A stretch of 64,000 nt of DNA, from assembly GCA_029964075.1 (NCBI GenBank), contig CM057133.1, positions 15,338,699-15,402,698 on the forward strand, in the 5' to 3' direction. The notes under the pieces were generated by a model. The model did no database searches and was not told where the DNA came from. It was given only the letters and a program-made list of their open reading frames with translations. Made by a program: the position numbers and the translations under genes. This DNA is from Patiria pectinifera (Eukaryota > Echinodermata > Asteroidea > Valvatida > Asterinidae). Of the stretch, positions 45,313-54,764 are shown one piece after another (position 1 is the first letter of the stretch; the number at the start of each line of letters is the position of its first letter).

Positions 45313-48309
45313 ATGTCAATCACCCAGTACAATGAGTTAATATCTAGCACTGTGGACTGGTTCTGCCCATACTGTGTGTACAAGCTGCCATTTTCATCAT
45401 GCTCTGACACTTCATTCCATGAGGAGTTTGGCAGTGATCATGAGCTCAATTCTACAGTGGAACCTGATAATAATTGGAACAACTATCCTATGGACTTCCC
45501 TGCATCTTCAAAGACTTACAGGAATTCCATCTCCGGTCTACTTCTCAATGCTCGTAGTATCTGTAATAAGCAACAGGACATGCAGTCATTTCTGGAGCTT
45601 CATCCTGTGGACATTGTCTGCATCACAGAGACATGGCTGTCAGCAAATAATGTTCTGAACATACCTGGATATTCCACTATCCGACGTGACCGGAATAGCC
45701 GAGGTGGTGGCATCATGGCAATAGTGAAGGATTCGTTGCTTCCGGCTCATCTCGACCACCTTAGCCCCACTGACATCGAGGTAACTTTCTTATCACTAAC
45801 CCTAAGACACTCAAAATGGCTTGTTGGAATTGTGTACCGTCCCCCAAACTCAGATGTAACATTTTTCGATAAACTTCAAGATGTATGTGACAACCTCCAA
45901 TCAGATCTTCGTAACTATGAAGGAATGATACTGCTAGGCGACTTCAATATAAACTGGTGTACAGAATCTTCCTCACTGACGAATTTGCAAGGAGTGATCA
46001 ACTCGATAGGCCTCATTCAACTGGTTGATGAAGTGACCCGCCCATCAAATAATTCTTCATCGTCTGGGACTATCATCGATCTTATTTTCACAAACCGGCA
46101 GGAGAAATTCCGTTCAGTAGAAACAGTAGCAAATCCAGTCAGCAGCGATCACCACGCAGTGTTTTTCTCATTTGTTGCAAACAGAACTCCCCCTGAACCC
46201 AAAATCCTCCGCTCATTTATGCAATACAAGAAAGCCGACTTCTCACATTTGGAGACACTTTTACATCTTGCGCCATGGGCTGCATTCATGAAGGACAGTG
46301 ATCCCACGGAGTCTTGGGAGGGGTTCATGGACTTACTGGATGCAGCAATTCGAGACAGCATCCCCAGGAAGACATGCAATCGTCGCATGTCCCCATGGAT
46401 AACACCTGCACTGAAACGCCTCATCAAACAGAAACAAAAGCTCTTCGTCAAGGCCAAATCGAACGGTGACAGCAGTGACTGGAGCAGGTATAAACTTATC
46501 CGTAATGAGGTGAAAAACAAAACTAAGAAGGAGTACTGGAAATACATCAATGACTTGTTTGCTCTACCGGACAACAAACGTAGCTTTTGGAGCTTTGTTA
46601 AGGACCAAAGAAAATCCAAATGCCCACCTGCGTTCAGGACAGCCGAGACACAGCTCCACAAGCCTGCCGATATTTGTCATGCATTCAACAAGTTCTTCAC
46701 GTCTGTCCATACTCCAACAGGGGTTCCTGCAGAGACCCCACCATCTTGTGACTTCCCAATTCCAGAGATTCACCCCACAACAGTGAACCTTGGCTGGCTT
46801 GTTAAGTCGCTGTCCAACTTAAATCCTCATAAAGCACCAGGTCACGACGCTATACCACCAAGGATTTTAAAAGCGACTGCATCATCAATTGCTCCGCCTC
46901 TGATGCGATTGATGAACTCATCCCTAGCTACTGGCGTTGTCCCAGCAGATTGGAAACTCTCACAAATAACTCCGGTTTTCAAGTCTGGCAGTCGTACTGA
47001 TATCAAGAATTACCGTCCAGTAGCGTTGACATCAATCATCTGCAAGTTGTTGGAGAGGGCTGTCGCTGACAACATCAACGACCATGTAACATCACTCTGC
47101 CTCGGCAACCCCCAGCAACATGGTTTCACTGCCGCCAAATCATGTGTCACCCAGCTTGCAAACACAATCCATGATTGGGCAACTATCTTGGATAAACCGC
47201 ACCCTCCTCGACTCGATGTAATTTTCCTCGATTTCAGTAAGGCTTTTGATGTTATGCCTCACCATATGGTACTTAACAAACTTGCCAGCAACTTCAATAT
47301 TCGTGGATCGACATGGACCTGGATAAAGTCCTTTCTAATAGGTCGTCAACAACGAGTTGCGTATCGGGGATGCTTCTCCGAGTGGGCACCAGTTACTTCA
47401 GGTGTTCCTCAGGGCAGTGTTCTTGGCCCCCTCCTGTTTAATTTGTTTATTAATGACATTTCTCATGACTTATCCACAAATTGTGCACTCTTTGCGGATG
47501 ATACACTCCTCTATCAGCCAATCCACTCATCCCAAGATGAACTCGCCCTCCAGTCGGACCTGACTGCACTTGAACAATGGAGCAATCTCAATGGTATGCA
47601 GCTGAATATCAAGAAAACCAAGGTCATGCACATATCCAGATCCCGGAAACCAGCAGTTCTTCCAAGTTACATTCTTCACGGTCAACCGCTCAATGTTACA
47701 CCTACATTCAAATATCTTGGGGTAATCATCAACGACTCACTGAACTGGAACGATCACGTCGATGCCACTGTCTCAAAGGCCAATAAGACATTAGGCTTTA
47801 TCTGGCATATTGCGGGTGGTGCTTCGACCAAGGCTTTGACATCCCTCTATCGTTCACTTGTTTTGCCCGTACTAGAATACGGGTTGCCAGCTTGGTCCCC
47901 ATACACAGCATCCAATGCAGCCAAACTTGAGAGAGTGCAGAGAAGGGCAAGTAGAATGTGCCTCAAACAGCCCAAAGGTGCAATGTCATATGAAGACAGA
48001 TTGCATGCTTTGAATTGGATGACTCTAGATTCACGTAGACAGAAGCACATAGTTTCCTTCACAGTTAAAGTCCTGTTTAACTTAGTTGACTGCCAATCAG
48101 TGAAGGCCAACACAGTAGTGAACACTCGTCACCAGGATTGTCTCACATTTAATCACCACTATGCTAGAACTCAAACCCTGAAAAACACACCTAGTCATGT
48201 CTTCCCCCGAATCTGGAGTAGTTTGCCATCGCATGTAAGGGACTCTCTATTAATTGATTCATTCACACTGTTTAACACCCGATTATCCGCTCATTATTAT
48301 GAGTGTTAA
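45313..48309 (+). CDS. LINE endonuclease-reverse transcriptase (ORF2), 998 aa
   Basis: This is the replication polyprotein of a non-LTR retrotransposon. An N-terminal DWFCPYC near residue 15 resembles the end of a PHD-type finger. An apurinic endonuclease domain follows: LLNARSICN at 76-84, ITETW with E106, GDFNIN 209-214, SDHH 278-281. The reverse transcriptase has NYRPVALTSI, DFSKAFD with D640, SGVPQGSVLGPLLFN and FADD 727-730. The C-terminus has FKYLGV and a thumb-like region to residue 998. Every catalytic motif is intact and the frame is unbroken, so insertion is recent or the copy is still competent. The ATG at 45313 may not be the native start, because the finger would begin upstream. 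Confidence 0.9.
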   Translation: MSITQYNELISSTVDWFCPYCVYKLPFSSCSDTSFHEEFGSDHELNSTVEPDNNWNNYPMDFPASSKTYRNSISGLLLNARSICNKQQDMQSFLELHPVDIVCITETWLSANNVLNIPGYSTIRRDRNSRGGGIMAIVKDSLLPAHLDHLSPTDIEVTFLSLTLRHSKWLVGIVYRPPNSDVTFFDKLQDVCDNLQSDLRNYEGMILLGDFNINWCTESSSLTNLQGVINSIGLIQLVDEVTRPSNNSSSSGTIIDLIFTNRQEKFRSVETVANPVSSDHHAVFFSFVANRTPPEPKILRSFMQYKKADFSHLETLLHLAPWAAFMKDSDPTESWEGFMDLLDAAIRDSIPRKTCNRRMSPWITPALKRLIKQKQKLFVKAKSNGDSSDWSRYKLIRNEVKNKTKKEYWKYINDLFALPDNKRSFWSFVKDQRKSKCPPAFRTAETQLHKPADICHAFNKFFTSVHTPTGVPAETPPSCDFPIPEIHPTTVNLGWLVKSLSNLNPHKAPGHDAIPPRILKATASSIAPPLMRLMNSSLATGVVPADWKLSQITPVFKSGSRTDIKNYRPVALTSIICKLLERAVADNINDHVTSLCLGNPQQHGFTAAKSCVTQLANTIHDWATILDKPHPPRLDVIFLDFSKAFDVMPHHMVLNKLASNFNIRGSTWTWIKSFLIGRQQRVAYRGCFSEWAPVTSGVPQGSVLGPLLFNLFINDISHDLSTNCALFADDTLLYQPIHSSQDELALQSDLTALEQWSNLNGMQLNIKKTKVMHISRSRKPAVLPSYILHGQPLNVTPTFKYLGVIINDSLNWNDHVDATVSKANKTLGFIWHIAGGASTKALTSLYRSLVLPVLEYGLPAWSPYTASNAAKLERVQRRASRMCLKQPKGAMSYEDRLHALNWMTLDSRRQKHIVSFTVKVLFNLVDCQSVKANTVVNTRHQDCLTFNHHYARTQTLKNTPSHVFPRIWSSLPSHVRDSLLIDSFTLFNTRLSAHYYEC

Positions 48310-48369
48310 AACCTTGAGCTGGAAATAGGCCCCCCCAAGTGTTTAACTCTTTTGATCTACTTTAATCTT

Positions 48370-49010
48370 TTTAAAGTAATTTCATGTGTATATTTTTCCA
48401 CTGTAAACTGCCATCATTCTTTTATTTCATTGTTATTTTATTTTATATTATTTTATATTATTTTCCTCTTTTGTGGTTAAGTTTATTTATTCATTTATTT
48501 ATGTCTGAAATAATGTTGGTTTTCAGGCCTATTCATTTATTATTACTTGTTTTTATTTTGTTATTGATACTTATGTTGTTGCTTTTCTTGTTCATTGGAT
48601 GGATATTTTGTTTGACGTAGTTTTTCTCGCATGTCAACTGTATTTTTTACTTTTCTCTATCAGGTTTTTATTGCTTATTATTTATTTTTTATTTCATTTT
48701 AAATTATTTTGTTTACTGTATCAATCTTTCGTTCTGTGTTTTTATGTTGTGTGGTTGTTGTTGTCTTGTCTTGTCTTGTCTTGTTTGTTTGTTTGTTTTT
48801 TGTTTTGTTTCGTCTTGTCTTGTTTTGTTTCGTTTTGTCTTGTCTTGTCTCTTGTCTTGTCTCTTGTCTTGACTTGTTTTGTTACATTTTGTTAAGTCTT
48901 ATCCTGTCTTGTTTTGTTTCTTTGTTTATTGGGGTGTTTGTTTGTTTGTTAGTTTTGTTTTGGCTTGTTTGTCTGTTTTTCCCCAGTCTTGTATAATCTG
49001 CAGTTGTTAG
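48370..49010 (+). repeat. T-rich low-complexity 3' UTR of the LINE
   Basis: About 65-70% T by eye, with runs of the pentamer TTGTC (48760-48785, 48810-48900) and TTTG words. Long frames of F, L, V and C here are products of composition, not genes. Confidence 0.8.
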
Positions 49011-49302
49011 GTTTTTATGCCAGCTATTCTTGCCTTTGTGAAAACTGTTATAACTGTAATCTTTTAAATCTATTTATCTTTTAAGTATTATTTTTAAGGC
49101 GGTCTTCTTTTTCATTGAATTTTATACCTAATTTTTAATATATTTTGTATGTTACATGTACCATTCAAGTTAGGATTGACAGGCTTTCGAGTCACAGTGT
49201 TTTATTATACTTTTGTCAATCCTGGCCAGCTTGGATTGGATTGTTTTTGTTTAGTTTAGTTTACTTTTGTGAATTGCTTGTTGTACCTTGTAATTTGGCC
49301 GA

Positions 49303-49305
49303 ATA

Positions 49306-49337
<32 letters not shown>
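49303..49337 (+). repeat. AAT microsatellite, LINE 3' tail
   Basis: Eleven or so AAT units directly follow ttggccgaataa. In this position it is the retrotransposon tail; expansion after insertion is likely. Confidence 0.85.
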
Positions 49338-49339
<2 letters not shown>

Positions 49340-49799
49340 GAACATAAAATGAATCATCAGTTGACGCGTGTGGCGAAGATTGCTAAAATCACTTTATAAA
49401 TGAATACATGTATATATAATCAGCTTCATGCTAAGAACAAGGGGGGGGGGGGAGATTGATGACGTCACCAGACCGAAAGTTACAAGAAAATACGGAAAGA
49501 TTTCCATATACGAAGTTCACTCAACACTCTGTGTACAAACCCTATGAGAGTGGACTGAAAAATTCTAAGTGTTTTCTAAGAAAATGCTTGTATTTTCTCA
49601 CTGCTCAAATTGACTTTGATGACATGAAATTGCTATCTGGAGGCTTGTTAGTCAATACAGAGGAAAATTAGTGAACTTCGCATATGGTAATCTTGCCGAA
49701 AATACTTTTAAACCTAAAAAAATCAAGATGTTTACTTCAAATCGCACAGTTAACAATAGCTCTCAGGCTTTCAATGACATCATCAAGTATCAGATAACA

Positions 49800-49965
49800 A
49801 GCAAACAAAGATTTCTAGATTCGATCTTTGAAAATCAATATAAAATCAAATGCGAGTGTGAGAGATCTGATTTTGCTTTTTACATTTGCTTTTGACAGAA
49901 TAATCCAGGATCGTCATTTTTGATATTGTGTGCATAATCATGTGACCCCTCCTTCTGGCATGTGT
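49800..49965. repeat. repeat flanking the LINE, right copy
   Basis: Same series of phrases as 44985-45150, about 75-80% alike by eye, in direct orientation. They are either independent copies of one family or halves of an older duplicated segment. Confidence 0.5.
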
Positions 49966-50398
49966 CTGGTTGCAACTAGTTATACATTAAACTTTACATG
50001 TCACACATCACACAAAAAGTTGCCGAAACAGCCCTGTGTTTGTCCACAAACATAAGTCTAGTTACACATGTTATTGTTAGTTTCGCCCGCTGCTGTTTTG
50101 ACTAGATTTGGCACATGTTTGGCAAGCGTCGAACCCTGTCATGCCTGTAAAACCAACTTATATGCGGCATGACCGGCCAAATATCCACTGCCAGTGACTG
50201 CATTGTTTAGATGCGCTGCGCAGCCTTGGCAGCTTAGGAAGAAATTATAATTAGGCATATTAATAATAACATTATTATTAATTATTAATATTCATTATGA
50301 TGATCATAGTGCCATTGTGATTACACAGCACATCATCACCAGCGGCATACACATAACTTAATAAACATGATAAATGAGAGTCCCAAATTTTCTGACTA

Positions 50399-50537
50399 GG
50401 GCTTAGTTAGAAACATTTCCAATTTTTATTATTTCGTTAGGAAATACTTTAAAAAAAATTCTTGACTCTCTATCACTATCAGTCTATAGACTTTGTACAC
50501 AACCGCTGAAATGGCGTCAGATTGCAACACTCTTTCT
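50399..50537. mobile_element. CTGACGCC-ended MITE, copy 4 (truncated)
   Basis: gaaacatttccaattt, gttaggaaatac, gactttgtacacaaccgc and atggcgtcagattgcaac match copy 2; the left half is missing and the right end is degraded to actctttct. Confidence 0.6.
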
Positions 50538-50991
50538 ATGTTAACTTAAGTCAGGTTTCAAAGTGTGTTGAAAAGATAAAACAAGGACTCACAAAATAGG
50601 CTGGTGTTCAATCCAATCTTCGGGCATTTCAAGCCCGAGCTATAAAATATCGGCTCCTCTGTACGATCTAGCTAGCTCTTTCGGCTGGAATAATAGCCCA
50701 CTTGGGCGCTAACCACATATCTCTGTATGACGACAAATACAACTATGGGACAATTTCCTTATTGGGCTCTATTTGGAGCCCACATTGTTGTGGCTTGTTA
50801 TGTTGTGGTCATGTCAACATGCACTGTCAAAGCACACATCTGCTTGCGATATTGCGCATCAGCACATATATTACGTTTAATAGCGCCCTCTATAAATATT
50901 CGCTCTAGAAAGGAGGGCCAGGGGCGGGCCCAGACCGCCTATAAATTCTGCCCGGGCCCGGTAGCGGTACTACTATTGTTTTGGGGAAGGC

Positions 50992-51243
50992 CTACATATG
51001 ATACATGCCATCTTTGGGATAAAAAAACCCTCTAACTAAGGAGGAGAATAGCGATTGGCCGTCAGTCCATTCTCGTCTGTTAAAAATGGACGTCACAGCG
51101 TCGATGAGGGGAATTCCCCGGCCGTAGTGAGGAATCATCACACGATGAGAAACCGCGAACCTTGAACCTGTCCATGCAGCTGGATGTCTCTCTTCGATTG
51201 AAATTCGCACTGTCATGCAATCACCACGGACTATTTCAGCCAT
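50992..51243 (-). CDS. possible first exon of an unidentified gene
   Basis: A minus-strand frame begins at ATG 51243 in a good context (AAAATGG) and reads MAEIVRGDCMTVRISIEERH and onward with a protein-like composition, at a higher local GC. The plausible coding part is about 65-70 residues, to a weak GT near 51035. No family is recognised, no second exon was found, and no homologue is known to me. Confidence 0.2.
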   Translation of the reverse strand: MAEIVRGDCMTVRISIEERHPAAWTGSRFAVSHRVMIPHYGRGIPLIDAVTSIFNRREWTDGQSLFSSLVRGFFYPKDGMYHM

Positions 51244-52433
51244 TTTGCTACCATAACCGTTACTTTGTCTTTCTTTATTAGGTTAAGCGTTCGCTGCAAA
51301 TTTGGTGAGTTTTATATGCATGCCATTCTTCTTCATGCATGGCACGTCCGAGTCGAGTGACAGTCGACGCCTCAGCTCAAAGATTAATTATGGCATGTGC
51401 TGCATCAGAAGGTATTCAGACAAAATAACACATTAACCCAGACGAGGCATGCTTAGCAGCGATCGATTCACGGAACGATCACTGATCATGCCCCAAATAT
51501 GCATGATACAAAAAAAATCGCTCACAGTGTCATGGCGAATTCTCGGAACCTCTGCATCACTCTCAGTGATCCGTAGGCCCGATCGAAGTCTGCATGCAGT
51601 GGGACAGGGGTTCAAGGGGTAGCGCCGCGGTGCTAAAGGATCTTTGGGTATGAGCGCCGTTATTGGGAATGAAAAATATATATTCCTTCCCATGGTTTAA
51701 ACTAGCACAAGACCGCAGTGGCGGATCTCCCGTGACCTAGGGGGTTTAACACCCCCCCCCTCATCCGACGCTAAAAAGGGACTAACAGGGAAAAAACTAG
51801 CACAGGTCGGCTCCCCCCCCCCCCGACAGCTAACTCCCGTCTTAAGCCAAACCTGGGTCCGCCCCGATGTGATCCCACGGGAACGGAAATGATGTCGATT
51901 TTAAATTTGATTGAGGTATAGCGCTCTTAAACCTCTGCACTTTGCCGACTAAGTTCAACGATAACCTGTCTTGTAATCATGGCCAACGTGCATGTGAAGT
52001 ACGGTTGTCTGGCTGTATTAGCTGAATAAATAAATGACACAATTTTCCTTCTATGAGATTTAATGTGCGAGTATACTCCAGCGGAGGTTTCTGCACAGTA
52101 TAGAAAGATGATGATGATGATGAATGTATTGACCCAAAATGATGGAAAAATCCATACTCGTGAATCTGTATGTTCAGACAACCTGTATGTCAAGACAAAG
52201 TTAAATGTTCAATAAAACAATAGCTATGCATATATGCACCGTGACCAATTAATTTCTTTGTTAAAAAGGTTGTCATTGAGATTAATCCCTGATGTACTTC
52301 GATTGCAACAACCGTGTATAGACCTATGTTTACACAAGAAATCCGCTGTCTATTGACATCTTTGACGATTATATTCTATTTTATAATTTGCCAATACAGC
52401 TCAGCCTCCATCATAGACTGACAGTACAAAACC
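51244..52433. other. intergenic; upstream region of the methyltransferase-like gene
   Basis: Holds C runs at 51755 and 51810 within a repeat-like ccgctcccccccc context and a gatgat microsatellite at 52108-52122. A tttataattt at 52380-52389 could be a TATA element, 45 nt before the ATG. No other gene seen. Confidence 0.35.
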
Positions 52434-53492
52434 ATGGCACAAAACCGCACCTCGTCTGTCGGAGTGCCGGCCAATTTTAACAAGACTCGTGTTGTCGCTG
52501 CACGCAATCCAATGGCACCACCCCTCGTACCCAGAATAGTCATCGAGGCACTTCCTACCCTTCTAATGAAAATCGAAATGGGGAGATACGATGAATTTGG
52601 CCAACGCCAGTCCGCAGAGAAGCAAGTGGCCAACGCGCTACAAAACATGTCTGTGATGTACAAGACGGTAGGAAGAGCCCATTACCTTCCGCAGCCAGAT
52701 TTCGAAGACCCCGCATTTCATGTGGCGTACGTGTATCAGTACCTTACGAAGCACTGTCATCTGATTTACCAAATGCTGTGGATGCTGCTGCCGTTCGGCA
52801 TCGCCACACAATGGCTGGAGAGGGGCGTGAACGTCTGCTCTATCGGTGGAGGCCCAGGCACGGACGTCATCGGGGTCCTTGTGTATCTCAGGTCGCTCAG
52901 GTCGTACCTCGGCAAACCGGCCAGCGAGCGAGTCATCGGGTACGTGCTCGACAAGTTTGCCGATGCCTGGACAGGCACGTGGCAGGACATCCGAGCAAGC
53001 AACTCCGTTCTCAGGGAGAGCCAGATATATTGTAGGTACATCAGCTGCGACCTCCTGAATGATCTACCGACAGCCGCAATGGAAGAGGAGATCCGGGAAG
53101 CCGACTTGGTGACCATGGTCAAGGCATTCTCCGCGTTCATCGCGTTTATGAGAGACGGCCGCGATATTCGGCAGTGCGCAGTGTCTAAACTTCTCATGCA
53201 GCTCAAGCGAGGTGCAGTTGTATTGTTCATCGACAACATGGATGAGCTTTATCTTAAGAGAAGGGCACCTTCCTGGAGACTGCGCAAGAGCCAGAATGAG
53301 ACATTTCTGCAGGACGTTGTCCAGCCGGCTGGGTTGATAAGTCTAGGCGAGTGGCATGGTAACACTAACACCTGGGTAATGAAAGACTCTCACTTACAAC
53401 TGAAGAGGTACATCCAGGAGCGATTCCAACTGGATTGGAGCACCGGTCTTCGCAAATGCGCAGTTAGTGTGTTCCTCCTCTACAAGCCATAA
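52434..53492 (+). CDS. putative SAM-dependent methyltransferase, intronless, 352 aa
   Basis: The glycine-rich motif I VCSIGGGPGTDVIG (134-147) follows a helical segment, with an acidic residue at the end of the next strand (VIGYVLDKFADAW, D173), CDLL at 205-208, a motif IV-like ADLVTMVKAFSAF (223-235) and VVLFIDN (262-268). This is the order of a class I Rossmann methyltransferase. I do not recognise the subfamily, so the substrate is unknown. The ATG lies in an ideal context (accATGG). The frame is uninterrupted and richer in GC than its surroundings, as in a single-exon gene or an old retrocopy that stayed functional. AATAAA follows at 53777-53782. It is the only plus-strand host gene with good support. 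Confidence 0.75.
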   Translation: MAQNRTSSVGVPANFNKTRVVAARNPMAPPLVPRIVIEALPTLLMKIEMGRYDEFGQRQSAEKQVANALQNMSVMYKTVGRAHYLPQPDFEDPAFHVAYVYQYLTKHCHLIYQMLWMLLPFGIATQWLERGVNVCSIGGGPGTDVIGVLVYLRSLRSYLGKPASERVIGYVLDKFADAWTGTWQDIRASNSVLRESQIYCRYISCDLLNDLPTAAMEEEIREADLVTMVKAFSAFIAFMRDGRDIRQCAVSKLLMQLKRGAVVLFIDNMDELYLKRRAPSWRLRKSQNETFLQDVVQPAGLISLGEWHGNTNTWVMKDSHLQLKRYIQERFQLDWSTGLRKCAVSVFLLYKP

Positions 53493-53776
53493 ATCAAGTC
53501 GACATGGACATTGGACAAGTCTGGATATTTGATGCTGAGCGAAACATGAATCATCACTCAACGATTGCTTGAACATCGGCGCGGGCCTCTTTGATCCGCA
53601 ACCTCTGCACTGACTACTTTCCCATTGCATGTGACCCACACAACAGTATAAAACCGTCTTTAATAATGTTATATTACTTGATTGTCTTATGAGAGGAGAA
53701 AACATGTTTGTACAAAACAGGAGTCAAAGAATTGCCAAACGTAAGTAAAGCTCTTGTGTAGCTCGCTGAGGCGCTT

Positions 53777-53786
53777 AATAAATAAA
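53777..53786 (+). promoter_or_regulatory. overlapping polyadenylation signals
   Basis: AATAAATAAA gives two overlapping AATAAA hexamers, 285 nt after the stop of the methyltransferase-like ORF. Confidence 0.5.
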
Positions 53787-54408
53787 GTAAAATTAAAACC
53801 CTACTCATTTTTACAATCCTTTATAGAAAAAAAATATCTCGCTCGCAGTTTGAAACACCTTCCGTCATCAACAGGTGCGCGCCGCCATTTCGAACAAGTC
53901 ATGCACCTATGCCGCCGAATCGTCCTGGCGTCGTCGGTGACATGAACATGGTTGCGATTATTCTGTGTCGAGATGCCGCTTATTCCACGATAATCATACG
54001 ATTTCTTGGATTTCTCTCGATTTTTCATGACTTCTATATTTGTGAAACGCTTGATGCCGGACGGTTCCGGCGCGGTTCAACTCATGCAAAATCGCAGGTC
54101 GACCTGGAGGGTGGCTTTTAGATAACCGCATTGAAAACGTACAGGAACTTGTCGGCAACTTGAATTGACTCAAAGCGAGTTTATCAAAAGAGCATTCAGC
54201 AAGTGATCAAGAAAAAAGTTGTTTCCCTCTGTGTATAATGTGCAACTAAAACACGAACACTTTTTCCCTTCAAATTGGAGACTGGCAGGGAAAAAAGTAT
54301 CGTTGCAGATGTAGCGCCGTCTATATACTGCCTTTACGTGCGCCAAACACGTTTGCTATAGTAGCCTACCCGAAAGAGCAATGCTCATGTGTATATATTT
54401 TTTCGGTC

Positions 54409-54764
54409 TAAGGCCAAAAAAAAAAAGTCTCCGGTTTCTGGTATGCGCGCGCGCGTCCCCTTGCGTGCGCGTCGCAAAAATGAAAGGTTTTTTTCAATGA
54501 AGATGATGTCTCAAAACCGCCAACTCACTGGTTTGACTGGAAATCCTGCTACTTTTAAATTTTAACGTGTTTTTAGATGGGGTTATGATCGAGAATATAC
54601 TTTTTGTGGCCTTTCTGGACTCCTTTTATTAGTAGTTTAGTTTAGTCAGGCACCATTCATTCATCATCTGACAAAAAAAGTCAAAAAAAAAAAAAGCAAA
54701 AAAAAAAAACCACTTTTTGGCCAAGCCAACCACCGACGACCGAGACTTATTTTTTTTGGCCTAA
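54409..54764. mobile_element. GGCCAA-ended foldback family, copy C (full length)
   Basis: Left end taaggcc, A-tract, gtctccggtttctggtatg; right end accgagacttattttttttggcctaat. The interior is the reverse complement of copy A: gatgatgtctcaaaaccgcc, cgtgtttttagatggggtta, aggcaccattcattcatcatctga. Shared interiors show that it is one family and not just similar ends. Confidence 0.75.

Larger units (their letters stand above)
45300..49337 (+). mobile_element. CR1/L2-like non-LTR retrotransposon, 5'-truncated
   Basis: It comprises the ORF at 45313-48309, a T-rich 3' UTR with TTGTC/TTTTG tandem words (48380-48990), and a terminal AAT microsatellite (49303-49337), a short-unit tail typical of CR1/L2-group LINEs rather than poly(A). 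No ORF1 is present and the 5' end cuts into a zinc-finger-like motif. Target duplications were not identified. Confidence 0.85.

Noticed and set aside
48384..48996. Frames rich in F, L, V and C after the LINE ORF
   Set aside because: They come from the T-rich, TTGTC-repeating 3' UTR.
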